Shown piece after piece: positions 18,833 through 26,225 of a stretch of DNA of 64,000 nucleotides. Numbering within the stretch: the stretch's first letter is position 1; the number at the start of each line of letters is the position of its first letter. Below the pieces are notes generated by a model. It made no database searches, had not been told where the DNA came from, and saw nothing but the letters and a program-made list of their open reading frames with translations. Origin of the DNA: an uncultured Bacilli bacterium (GTDB lineage Bacteria; Bacillota_I; Bacilli_A; RF39; UBA660); assembly GCA_934090735.1 (NCBI GenBank), contig CAKOJR010000004.1:124001-188000 (forward strand). Direction: 5' to 3'. The position numbers and the translations under genes were made by a program.

Positions 18833-19432
18833 ATATGTACACATTTCTTTAAATAGACAATTTACACATTTTGGATTTATCGCAGTACAATAATATCTTC
18901 CAAAAAGTAGGATTTGTTCACTTACTCTATTCCATTTATTAACCGGTATATTATTTTTTAAAATAGCTTCTATCTCACTAGGTGTATTTTTATCATTTGC
19001 AATTCCTAGTCTTATACAAACCCTTTGAACATGGGTATCAACGGGTATTGCAGGGACGTTATAAATATTTTTTAAAACCACACTGCAGGTTTTAGGTCCT
19101 ACTCCAGGAAGCGATTCTAAAATTAAACGATCATTAGGAACTATACCATTATAATTATTTAATAATATTTCCGCTATATTTTTAACATATATAGCTTTTT
19201 TAGTATAAGAACCACAACTTTTAATAATTTGTTCTATATCATGAAGACTCATTAAAGATATTTCTCTAAGACTATATTTAAATAACACTTTTGTAACCTC
19301 ATTAACTCTTTTATCGGTACATTGAGCACTTAAAACAGTAGCTAACAACAACTCATAATCATTAGAATAATTAAGTTCACATTTTGGATTTGGAATATAA
19401 TAATCTAAATATTCAAAAAAATTATTCTTCAT
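18821..19432 (-). CDS. nth: Endonuclease III (DNA glycosylase/AP lyase)
   Basis: Base-excision repair enzyme removing oxidised pyrimidines. 203 residues: helix-hairpin-helix LESLPGVGPKTCSVVL with the catalytic lysine in GPKTC, the catalytic aspartate in VDTHVQRV, and a C-terminal 4Fe-4S site with the exact spacing C-x6-C-x2-C-x5-C (CTAINPKCVNCLFKEMC). It overlaps dnaD by 11 bases; dnaD-nth is the Bacillus order. Confidence 0.96.
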   Translation of the reverse strand: MKNNFFEYLDYYIPNPKCELNYSNDYELLLATVLSAQCTDKRVNEVTKVLFKYSLREISLMSLHDIEQIIKSCGSYTKKAIYVKNIAEILLNNYNGIVPNDRLILESLPGVGPKTCSVVLKNIYNVPAIPVDTHVQRVCIRLGIANDKNTPSEIEAILKNNIPVNKWNRVSEQILLFGRYYCTAINPKCVNCLFKEMCTYKKN

Positions 19433-20063
19433 CTTCTAACCAATTATAGTCAAATAATTCTTGCTTAGGATTATTTGTTTCTTTCTTTTTCAAATATGAA
19501 TTAACTTCATCTACAGATTTAAAGCCCTTTTTCTCCCACTCAGACAATATCTTATCAATGTATCTTAAATTTCTAACATTGTTAAATACTGCTTCTTTAA
19601 GAGCTCCTTTAATCAGTTCTTCATTTATACCACTATTTATCCAAGCTTTAATAATTTCATATTCAACAGGGCTAAGTGGTCTTCCAAATTCCTTTTCAAA
19701 TATAGTGTATATATTAGTAGTAGTCTGTTTCTTAATATTTATATTAATGTCACTAACCATAGCTCTATAAGTATTCGTTATGTCTATAATCTCACTTATT
19801 TTTCCATCTTCATTGCTCGTTTTAATTGTAACAAGACCTTTTGTAGTCAAAGACGAAAACGCCGACATAATTTTATTTTTATCTAAATAAGTTACAATAG
19901 ATATCTTCTTTATATCAAAAACAGGCTTATCTTGATTAATAAAATATATAAGTAATAGTAATTCTTCAAGAGTTAAATTAAAGTCTTTTATTAGCTTAAA
20001 AAGAAGCTTTTTAAAAGTATAATCCTTTTCCTTAATTAATCCTTCTAATATACTATTACTCAT
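19422..20063 (-). CDS. dnaD: DnaD-like primosomal protein
   Basis: Helicase-loading/primosome protein of Firmicutes. About 213 residues: N-terminal winged-helix domain (LTLEELLLLIYFINQ, KISIVTYLDKNKIMSAFSSL) and the C-terminal DnaD domain with EFGRPLSPVEYEIIKAW, IKGALKEAVFNNVRNLRYID and ILSEWEKKGFKSVDEV. ATG 20063 is taken because GGAG lies 8 bases upstream inside the end of cca; the GTG at 20072 overlaps that site. Located between cca and nth. Confidence 0.9.
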   Translation of the reverse strand: MSNSILEGLIKEKDYTFKKLLFKLIKDFNLTLEELLLLIYFINQDKPVFDIKKISIVTYLDKNKIMSAFSSLTTKGLVTIKTSNEDGKISEIIDITNTYRAMVSDININIKKQTTTNIYTIFEKEFGRPLSPVEYEIIKAWINSGINEELIKGALKEAVFNNVRNLRYIDKILSEWEKKGFKSVDEVNSYLKKKETNNPKQELFDYNWLEDEE

Positions 20064-20064
20064 A

Positions 20065-21150
20065 TCAATCACTCCAATTCTTTAATATATAATCCTTAAT
20101 CTTTTTATAATTGTTAGGTAGAATATTATTAACCACTTTTAATAAAATATCATTATAAATAACTTTAACTCTACTTGACGGCTCAATATTAAGAATTTTA
20201 ATAATATCATCTTGTCTAATTTTAAGATCACTTCTACTATGAATCTTTAAAGAATTATTAATCTTATATACTTCTTTTTTAGTAACCCCAATAATTTCAG
20301 CGCTGACAAGTACAGTATATAATTCATAATTAAAAAGCGTTTCATTATTTATCACTTTTTGATTAATAATAGTTCTAATATCACTTATAACTTTTAAATT
20401 AGCTTTAGTAAAAGGATAATTATCACTAAACTCAATCTGAGCCCACATTCCAAGCAAATCCTTAATTGGTACTATTTTATCATACTTTATCTCTAATTCA
20501 TCACAAATATGATTACATTTCAAATATTTTAATCCTTCTTCTGCTTTTTTTGACACAAGTATTTTTTCTAGTTCTTCTTTTTTTCTAGTATAAGATAAAG
20601 TTCTAATTACGCTTTTATTATTTAAAATAAAGTCTTTAATATTTTTATCCAACTGAAAATCTAAAATAACCGAAAACCTAATTGCCCTTAAAATTCGCAA
20701 AGGATCCTCTGCCAATTTTGTATCTGTATCTCCAATTGTACGAATAATTTTATTATTCAAATCATTAGTACCATTTAAAAGATCAATAATAGTTCCATCA
20801 CTATTCATACATAATGCATTAATTGTAAAATCTCTTCTTTTAATATCATCTATCAAATTATTTACATAAGTTATAGTTTCTGGTTTCCTATTTTTATAAT
20901 TTTCTTCTTTACGATAAGTAGTTATATCATAATTAAATTTTTTTGTAGTAATTTTTATAGAGCCATATGAACTATTTTCTTTTTTTATATCAAATATACG
21001 CATAATATCTTTTGGTAAAGCATTAGTACATATATCAACATCTGTAGTTGGAATATGAAGAATATAATCTCTTACATATCCACCTACAATATAAGCCTCA
21101 TAACCATTACTCTCTATTTTTTTAAGGATCTTTTTTATTTCTTTATCCAT
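20065..21150 (-). CDS. cca: CCA tRNA nucleotidyltransferase
   Basis: Adds or repairs the 3' CCA of tRNAs. 361 residues, class II nucleotidyltransferase: YIVGGYVRDYIL, then TTDVDICTNALP with the catalytic Asp-x-Asp, SSYGSIKITT, the flexible loop ITTYRKEENY, RRDFTINALCMN and DPLRILRAIRFSV. The C-terminal tail is shorter than in Bacillus (397 residues). First of the cca-dnaD-nth operon. The tRNA-Met in this window encodes its own CCA, so the enzyme may act mainly in repair or on other tRNAs. Confidence 0.93.
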   Translation of the reverse strand: MDKEIKKILKKIESNGYEAYIVGGYVRDYILHIPTTDVDICTNALPKDIMRIFDIKKENSSYGSIKITTKKFNYDITTYRKEENYKNRKPETITYVNNLIDDIKRRDFTINALCMNSDGTIIDLLNGTNDLNNKIIRTIGDTDTKLAEDPLRILRAIRFSVILDFQLDKNIKDFILNNKSVIRTLSYTRKKEELEKILVSKKAEEGLKYLKCNHICDELEIKYDKIVPIKDLLGMWAQIEFSDNYPFTKANLKVISDIRTIINQKVINNETLFNYELYTVLVSAEIIGVTKKEVYKINNSLKIHSRSDLKIRQDDIIKILNIEPSSRVKVIYNDILLKVVNNILPNNYKKIKDYILKNWSD

Positions 21151-21165
21151 ATAACACCCGATATA

Positions 21166-21193
21166 ATTATATCAAAATTATATCAGTTTGTAA
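21166..21193 (-). promoter_or_regulatory. Promoter of cca
   Basis: Minus strand TTACAA, 16-base spacer, TATAAT, followed by a TATC-containing palindrome before the cca start. A second TATAAT lies at 21177-21182. The site overlaps the end of the second GG-peptide gene. Confidence 0.55.
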
Positions 21194-21340
21194 CTAACAA
21201 CTTGTCTTTGATCTGATCATTTTAATAGAAGTTCCTATAGACTTACCAATGTTAAAAATAACAGAGATAATTCTTGCGACTGAATTTAAAAGTGTTGTTG
21301 TTATTCCACCTCTAACAAGCATTAATTCTTCATTATTCAT
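21194..21340 (-). CDS. Second double-glycine-leader peptide (bacteriocin-like)
   Basis: A 48-codon ORF encoding a secreted-peptide precursor. The leader MNNEELMLVRGG ends in Gly-Gly, the cleavage signature of C39 peptidase exporters, with the conserved Glu-Leu and hydrophobic spacing of such leaders. The predicted mature part is 36 residues, hydrophobic and cationic, starts ITTTLLNSVARIISV, holds a GxxxG motif (GKSIG) and ends in a cysteine. Its ATG shares one base with the stop of the first peptide (TAATG), so the two are translated in a coupled way. The exporter gene lies just upstream. Two small GG-peptides with GxxxG motifs suggest a class IIb two-peptide bacteriocin; this is inferred, not recognised by homology. 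Confidence 0.72.
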   Translation of the reverse strand: MNNEELMLVRGGITTTLLNSVARIISVIFNIGKSIGTSIKMIRSKTSC

Positions 21341-21471
21341 TAATTGCATTTAGGTCTTAAATAACCATCTAATACACCAGCAAGAAAAGCACCTATAGCA
21401 CCTATAACAAATCCAATAGTCCACTTTATGGCCCCTCCACTAACCAAAGCTAATTCTTGATTATTTAACAT
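21340..21471 (-). CDS. First double-glycine-leader peptide (bacteriocin-like)
   Basis: A 43-codon ORF with a strong RBS (AAAGGAG, 8 bases before the ATG). The leader MLNNQELALVSGG is a classical double-glycine leader (Leu/Val at the -4/-7 type positions, GG at -2/-1). The predicted mature peptide has 30 residues, starts AIKWTIGFVIGAIGAF, contains glycine-zipper/GxxxG spacing (GFVIG and GVLDG) and ends RPKCN. It starts 15 bases after the exporter gene stop. Such glycine zippers let the two halves of class IIb bacteriocins pair in a membrane. No immunity gene is recognised nearby. Confidence 0.75.
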   Translation of the reverse strand: MLNNQELALVSGGAIKWTIGFVIGAIGAFLAGVLDGYLRPKCN

Positions 21472-21485
21472 AAACCTACTCCTTT

Positions 21486-23468
21486 CTATTTGTTCAAGAA
21501 AACAATTTTATCGAAATTATAATATTCCTTATTATGACTAACCATTATAATAGTTTTATGTTTATAATACTCGCAAATATTACGCAAAATCTGCGTCCTT
21601 TCAGAAAAATTCACTTGTGATAAAGCCTCATCTAAAAGCAAAATATCAAATTCCTTATATAATGCCCTAGCTAAAATAATTTTCTGCTTTTCACCTCCAC
21701 TAAAATTATCCTTTATAACCGAATTAACTCCATTGTATTTAGTCTGATATATTTTATTTAGATTCAGCATTTTTTCAATTATTTTAAGTTTGTCCTCCTC
21801 TAATTTATCACCTAAAATAATATTCTCAAGTAATGTTCCAGGAAGTAAATTTTGATTTTGATTAACATATGAAATACGATTTCTAAGAGAACTTAAGTTA
21901 ATATTTTTTATTGATTGTTTTCCAATCGTAATTATTCCCTCATAATCATCAATTATTCTGTAAAGTATATTTAGTAAAGTTGTTTTACCACTACCATTGA
22001 CTCCCTTAATTAAAACTTTATCTCCTTCACAAATACTTAAAGAATAATTATCAAAAACTTTGTTTAATCCAATTTTATATGTTAAATTCTTGATAAGTAT
22101 ATCCCCATTAACAAAAGATAAACCATTATAACTTTCATCTTCTAAATAGTAAATACTACTAATTCTTTGATAAGCACTTTTGAAATATAAAATATTAGGT
22201 ATTATTGTAAAAAAATAACTCATACCAGATATAAAATAATTATTAATAAAAATAAACAATAAAATATTATTTGTCCCTAAATTTAAAAACATATTAAGGA
22301 TAATAATTAATATCAAAACCATTTCTGTATAAGAACTAATAAGTAATTCATTGAATGCGATTTTTTTATTTAATATATAATTTTGATTACTATTATCTTT
22401 AGTAATATCTCTTAATTTATTAAAATAGTATTTTACACCATTTGTTACTTTAATTGTCCAAGCATTTGATAAAAAACTAATAACTGAATCAGTCAAAACT
22501 GTATTACTATCAATAGTTTTCTCTAATAAAGAATACATTTTTTTATTAATAACAAAAGCAATAACTAATAATACCAAAGTTAATAAAACAACTATCAGAA
22601 ATAAATCTCTATTTAAAATGCAAAGCATAATAGACGTACTAATGACAATTAATATATTAACTATCGCCTCAACTAAAGTAACTGATATATTTTCTTTTAT
22701 AATATTTATATCTTCATATCTGCTTACCAAATCTCCTTCCTTTCTTAAACATAAATATTTAAAGGGTAAGAAAAAGATTTTCCTAATATAATCGGTAGAC
22801 AGTTCATCACCCAAATTTCTGTTTAACTTAAATATATAAATATTTTTTATATAATTTATAATTATTTTATTTAAAACACTTAATATAAAAAAAGTTAAAA
22901 TCTTAAATGACGAAACCAGAAATGCTTGATTTATTAAAAATGTGCTTCCAACTAACAGCAAGCAAATAATAATAGTCAAAATAAATATTTTTATAAACAA
23001 AAGCCTATTTTTTCTAATTATATTCCTTAGCTCCTTTAAAAATAAAGATTGAGGTTTAATATAAATGATTTTGGATATTGGATGCATTTCCAGAACATAA
23101 CCAGTAAATAGCTCTTTAAATTTAGAAATTTTTATTTTATTTTTGCCAAACGAGGGATCCATGAGTAAAATCATATCTTTTTCTATTCGAACAAGCACTA
23201 CAAAATGATAGAAATTATTCACTTTTATTTGCATTATGGCAGGTAACATAATTTTATCTAAACAAAACTCTTTTTTACCATTCACTTCAAAACCATATTT
23301 TTCAGCAGCTACTTTTAAATTATAAAAGGTTGTACCATCTTTTGTAGAAAGTGTATCAACTTTAATATATTCCAAAGGAACAAACCCTTTATAATATTTA
23401 ATTATAGATAGTAAACAACACGCGCCACAATCAGCTTCATCTTCTTGTCTAACAATAATATTTTTCAA
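21486..23468 (-). CDS. Peptidase-containing ABC transporter (C39 bacteriocin exporter)
   Basis: Exporter that cleaves double-glycine leaders and secretes the peptide. 660 residues: N-terminal C39 protease with Cys14 (EADCGACCLL), His88 (NFYHFVVL) and Asp104 (LMDPSFG) in the right order; a transmembrane domain (about 155-420); and an ABC ATPase with Walker A GVNGSGKTTLLN, signature FSGGEKQKIILARAL and Walker B ILLLDEALS. All catalytic residues are present; the usual length is 700 or more. The start is a TTG with GGGAGG 8 bases upstream. Two GG-leader peptide genes follow directly and are the obvious substrates. Its leader region shares 28 identical bases with the leader at 24305-24332. Confidence 0.93.
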   Translation of the reverse strand: MKNIIVRQEDEADCGACCLLSIIKYYKGFVPLEYIKVDTLSTKDGTTFYNLKVAAEKYGFEVNGKKEFCLDKIMLPAIMQIKVNNFYHFVVLVRIEKDMILLMDPSFGKNKIKISKFKELFTGYVLEMHPISKIIYIKPQSLFLKELRNIIRKNRLLFIKIFILTIIICLLLVGSTFLINQAFLVSSFKILTFFILSVLNKIIINYIKNIYIFKLNRNLGDELSTDYIRKIFFLPFKYLCLRKEGDLVSRYEDINIIKENISVTLVEAIVNILIVISTSIMLCILNRDLFLIVVLLTLVLLVIAFVINKKMYSLLEKTIDSNTVLTDSVISFLSNAWTIKVTNGVKYYFNKLRDITKDNSNQNYILNKKIAFNELLISSYTEMVLILIIILNMFLNLGTNNILLFIFINNYFISGMSYFFTIIPNILYFKSAYQRISSIYYLEDESYNGLSFVNGDILIKNLTYKIGLNKVFDNYSLSICEGDKVLIKGVNGSGKTTLLNILYRIIDDYEGIITIGKQSIKNINLSSLRNRISYVNQNQNLLPGTLLENIILGDKLEEDKLKIIEKMLNLNKIYQTKYNGVNSVIKDNFSGGEKQKIILARALYKEFDILLLDEALSQVNFSERTQILRNICEYYKHKTIIMVSHNKEYYNFDKIVFLNK

Positions 23469-23476
23469 ATCTTTTT

Positions 23477-23504
23477 CCTCCCTTCATTAGTTATTGTTGT
23501 AAGA
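23477..23504 (-). repeat. 28-base leader repeat, copy 1 (before the exporter gene)
   Basis: On the minus strand this segment starts TCTTACAACAATAAC and ends AATGAAGGGAGG, including the RBS of the exporter gene. It is identical over 28 bases to copy 2 at 24305-24332, in opposite orientation; a further GGAAAT about 15 bases upstream is also shared. Confidence 0.9.
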
Positions 23505-23533
23505 TGAAGCTCAATTTCCTTTTTTATTTTTAA

Positions 23534-23567
23534 AAAAACTAGTTATTTTTTTAAATAACTAGTTTTT
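23534..23567. terminator. Hairpin terminator between the CmpB-like gene and the exporter gene
   Basis: AAAAACTAGTTATTT and AAATAACTAGTTTTT arms around a 4-base loop give a 15-bp stem with T runs on both strands. It ends the CmpB-like transcript just before the leader of the exporter. Confidence 0.8.
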
Positions 23568-24233
23568 ACTACTCTTTTTAAGTTTCTTTATTTTTTCTAA
23601 AAGTTTAAAATTTCTTTTTACTAAATATGGATAAGCCTCCATAAGTCTAGTTTTAATTTTTTTAGTTGATTCCCTTTTCTTCTCAAATTCTTCAATAAAC
23701 TTATCTAAATGACTTGCAATACTTGATACTTTAATTGCTTCAAAGAAACTAATTAAAAAATCAGTTAACATAATAATAAATAATATAAGCGCTATATAAA
23801 GTACAGCTTTATCATTTAACAAATTATATAATTTATTAAATAAAGGATTAAAAATATAAATTATTGCCACAGATCCAAGCCCAAATAAAACAGAATTTTG
23901 TAAGCATACTCTACCATTCAAATTATATTTTCTCTCTGAATAATCCCACCACCTATTATGAAAGACTTTTTCCATAACAAAACTAGTAATATACTCTAGA
24001 AATGAACACAATAATAACCCAACTAAAAATATTATAAACGAATCCTTTTTTACATGTAACAAAGCTAAACTTACAATCATTGCGCCATTTCCATATATAG
24101 GAATATAAGGGCCATGCATAAATCCTCTATTAACCCATTTTTTACTTCCTAAATATACATAAAATACTTCGCAAACATATCCAATCATTGAGTAAAATAC
24201 AAAGTATAAAAATATATAGCATAACTTTTCCAT
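23559..24233 (-). CDS. CmpB-like putative ABC-transporter type IV membrane protein
   Basis: 224-residue membrane protein with five or so helices. IGYVCEVFYVYLGSKKWVNRG, FMHGPYIPIYGNGAM, LEYITSFVMEKVFHNRWWDY and NGRVCLQNSVLFG are the conserved stretches of the family annotated as putative ABC-transporter type IV (CmpB). A charged cytoplasmic helix forms the C-terminus. ATG 24233 is preferred because GAGGAGAG lies just upstream. It sits between the peptide exporter and the sporulation cluster, flanked by the two leader repeats. An immunity role for the peptide system is conceivable but there is no sequence evidence. Confidence 0.75.
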   Translation of the reverse strand: MEKLCYIFLYFVFYSMIGYVCEVFYVYLGSKKWVNRGFMHGPYIPIYGNGAMIVSLALLHVKKDSFIIFLVGLLLCSFLEYITSFVMEKVFHNRWWDYSERKYNLNGRVCLQNSVLFGLGSVAIIYIFNPLFNKLYNLLNDKAVLYIALILFIIMLTDFLISFFEAIKVSSIASHLDKFIEEFEKKRESTKKIKTRLMEAYPYLVKRNFKLLEKIKKLKKSSKN

Positions 24234-24304
24234 AACTACTCTCCTCATCATAATTTTATCTAATTACTAAATTTTTTTCAATAAAAAAAGGAAATAAGCT
24301 ATAC

Positions 24305-24332
24305 TCTTACAACAATAACTAATGAAGGGAGG
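24305..24332 (+). repeat. 28-base leader repeat, copy 2 (before the 18-codon ORF)
   Basis: Identical over 28 bases to the exporter leader at 23477-23504 but on the plus strand. It carries the GGGAGG RBS used by the 18-codon ORF. A possible sigma-A promoter (TTTCAA-N18-TATACT) overlaps its upstream side; the exporter copy lacks the TATACT. Confidence 0.9.
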
Positions 24333-24338
24333 TAAATT

Positions 24339-24395
24339 ATGTTGTTAAGATTTTTTATTAGAGCATTATATTTAGCATTTAGAATTATTTTATAG
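24339..24395 (+). CDS. 18-residue amphipathic microprotein (putative)
   Basis: The ORF encodes MLLRFFIRALYLAFRIIL and then stops. The start has an excellent RBS (GGGAGG, 6 bases spacing) within the duplicated leader. Three arginines spaced four and seven residues apart on a hydrophobic background would form a basic amphipathic helix lying on a membrane. It precedes the spoIIIAH-like gene by about 50 bases. Tiny membrane-binding helices are known in sporulation (SpoVM, 26 residues), but there is no sequence identity to claim; it could equally be a leader peptide or a toxin-like peptide. Confidence 0.4.
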   Translation: MLLRFFIRALYLAFRIIL

Positions 24396-24444
24396 AATAT
24401 TTTAATAATAGTTAAATATAATTTACTAGCGAAAGGAATTGAAT

Positions 24445-24939
24445 ATGATTAATAAACAAAAATTATGGTTTTTAACTTTATTTAGCATTATTTTAGTTTT
24501 AAGTGTATATTATGTATCTATGCCAAATGAAAGCTTATCTAACTTAATAAAACCAAATGATACAACAAGTAATAAGACAACTATAAAAATAAATAGTGAG
24601 GATAATCTTGCTGCACTTAGAGTAAGCAATGATGAGGAAGTTTTAGCAGAAATGGCAAAACTGCAAGAAACACTTCTTGACACATCTGCATCTAGTGAAG
24701 ATAAAAATAACGCTTATGAAAAATTATTATCTATCAATTTAACGAAAGGAAAAGAAACTTCATTAGAAGAATTAATACTTAAAGAATATAAAATCAAATC
24801 TTTTATAAAAATAAATGGAGATAAAATAAGCGTTACTATCCCAACTAAAGACGGGAGTTACGAAAAAGCAAATCAAATAATGCGTACAATTCAAAAAGAA
24901 TTTGACAGAAAACAATACATAACAGTCAAATATCAATAA
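24445..24939 (+). CDS. spoIIIAH: SpoIIIAH-like stage III sporulation protein
   Basis: 164 residues. The N-terminus INKQKLWFLTLFSIILVLSVYYVSMP matches SpoIIIAH (motif 'KQ..WLLT..SL..VLSVYY'), one helix followed by an extracytoplasmic region. The C-terminal YscJ/FliF-type ring-building domain is shorter than usual. Family role: the mother-cell partner of forespore SpoIIQ in the intermembrane channel during engulfment. In Bacillus it is the last gene of spoIIIA; here it stands apart, next to gerE. ATG 24445 is preferred (GAAAGGAA upstream). Confidence 0.78.
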   Translation: MINKQKLWFLTLFSIILVLSVYYVSMPNESLSNLIKPNDTTSNKTTIKINSEDNLAALRVSNDEEVLAEMAKLQETLLDTSASSEDKNNAYEKLLSINLTKGKETSLEELILKEYKIKSFIKINGDKISVTIPTKDGSYEKANQIMRTIQKEFDRKQYITVKYQ

Positions 24940-24948
24940 AGCATTATC

Positions 24949-24976
24949 ACTCTCTTTTTATAATTATCATAAAATA
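24949..24976 (+). promoter_or_regulatory. Candidate sigma-K promoter of gerE
   Basis: AC, a 17-base gap, then CATAAAATA, matching the known sigma-K consensus (AC at -35, CATAnnnTA at -10). It ends 28 bases before the gerE ATG. In Bacillus gerE is a sigma-K gene, and sigK lies in this window at 52847. Confidence 0.5.
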
Positions 24977-25003
24977 TGATGAACAGTTGAAAGAGAGGGA
25001 AAT

Positions 25004-25210
25004 ATGGCTAAAGGTATATTAACAGCCCGTGAAAGAGAAGTTTTTGAACTCCTTATATTAAACAAAACTACTAAAGAAATTAGTATTTACTTAGGAATTA
25101 GTGAAAAAACTGTAAGAAATCATATATCAAATGTAATGCAAAAAATGAATGTAAAAGGTCGCAGTGGAGCTATCATTGAACTTCTAAAATTAGGAGAAAT
25201 CAGTTTATAA
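25004..25210 (+). CDS. gerE: Late sporulation transcription factor GerE
   Basis: 68-residue LuxR/FixJ-type helix-turn-helix protein consisting of the DNA-binding domain alone, as in GerE. LTAREREVFELL, NKTTKEISIYLGISEKTVRN and HISNVMQKMNVKGRS align almost residue for residue with Bacillus GerE, including the C-terminal ELLKLGEISL. GerE acts late in the mother cell to switch coat-gene expression and damp sigK. RBS AGAGAGGG; promoter of sigma-K type and a terminator flank it, so it is monocistronic. Confidence 0.92.
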   Translation: MAKGILTAREREVFELLILNKTTKEISIYLGISEKTVRNHISNVMQKMNVKGRSGAIIELLKLGEISL

Positions 25211-25235
25211 AAGTCGTTAATTTTTACGACTTTTT
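25209..25235 (+). terminator. Terminator of gerE
   Basis: AAAAGTCGT and ACGACTTTTT arms around an 8-base loop, starting at the gerE stop codon. Confidence 0.85.
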
Positions 25236-25271
25236 CATTTTCTTTAGAATATACTTAAATGAGGTGGAATT

Positions 25272-26198
25272 ATGCTATTTAAAATGATTAAGAAAAGAAC
25301 ATTTTTAATATTATCTAGCTTAATTATTATATTAATCATATATTTATTTCCAACCAAAAAAGAAGAAAAAACTTATATTCAAAATAAAGATACCGATTTT
25401 AGTATAGTATATTTATTAGATCAAAATAATTTACTATCTAGAGTTTCCGTAGTAACCAAAAATACTAATTTAGATAATAAAATTAAAGAAGTAACTGAAT
25501 ATTTAACTGAATGTTCAAATAAAAATGATTACCTATCTGATGGATTTGAACCAATAATTCCCAAAGGAACTAAACTACTCTATTTCAAAGTAAATGATGA
25601 CATCTTAACTCTAAACTTTTCTAAAAAATTTTTGAGTATTAATAGTGATAATGAAAAAAAATTAATTAGTTCATTAGTATACACATATACAAGTATTGAA
25701 GGCATTAATAAAATAAGCATATATGTAGAAGGTAACCTTCTAGAAAAACTTCCAAATTCAAACGAAAAAATCCCTCAAATAATTGATAAAAGTTATGGAA
25801 TTAATCAAATATATAATATCACTGATATTTCTGGAACTACTAAAACAACAATTTATTATCTATCTAAATATAAAGACTACTATTATTACGTACCGGTAAC
25901 TCTAATAAATAATGATAAAAGCGATAAAGTTGAAATTATTTTGTCAGAGCTAGCCAGTAAAAGTGTTTATGAAACTAGTTTAATAAGTTATCTTAAAGAC
26001 GTAAGAGAAATAAGCTATGAAATGCAAAATGATTTTATCACTTTAAACATGAGCAAAAAACTTTTTAATGACTTGTATGAATCTAATTTAATTGAAAAAG
26101 TCATTTACACAATTAATTTATCCATAAGCAATAATTATGAACATAAGAAAGTTATATATTATATTGATAATGAAATGTATCAAACCTACGACTTTTAA
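25272..26198 (+). CDS. GerM-domain (GerMN) sporulation/germination lipid-side protein
   Basis: 308 residues with one N-terminal transmembrane helix (about 10-27) and two GerMN repeats outside the membrane: the first around residues 70-165 (IPKGTKLLYFKVNDDILTL, NFSKKFLSIN, SSLVYTYTSIEGINKISIYV), the second around 195-300 (YVPVTLINNDKSDKVEIIL ... ITLNMSKKLFND). GerM proteins act in spore formation and germination; in GerM of Bacillus the domains join the SpoIIIAH-SpoIIQ channel. Being next to spoIIIAH and gerE supports a sporulation job. No lipobox is seen. RBS GAGGTGG. Confidence 0.78.
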   Translation: MLFKMIKKRTFLILSSLIIILIIYLFPTKKEEKTYIQNKDTDFSIVYLLDQNNLLSRVSVVTKNTNLDNKIKEVTEYLTECSNKNDYLSDGFEPIIPKGTKLLYFKVNDDILTLNFSKKFLSINSDNEKKLISSLVYTYTSIEGINKISIYVEGNLLEKLPNSNEKIPQIIDKSYGINQIYNITDISGTTKTTIYYLSKYKDYYYYVPVTLINNDKSDKVEIILSELASKSVYETSLISYLKDVREISYEMQNDFITLNMSKKLFNDLYESNLIEKVIYTINLSISNNYEHKKVIYYIDNEMYQTYDF

Positions 26199-26225
26199 TA
26201 AGCAACATCTAAAATTATTAACAAA

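Noticed and set aside
23477..24332. The inverted 28-base repeats as ends of a mobile element
   Set aside because: They contain RBSs of two genes and flank only a CmpB-like membrane gene; no transposase, recombinase or target duplication is seen.
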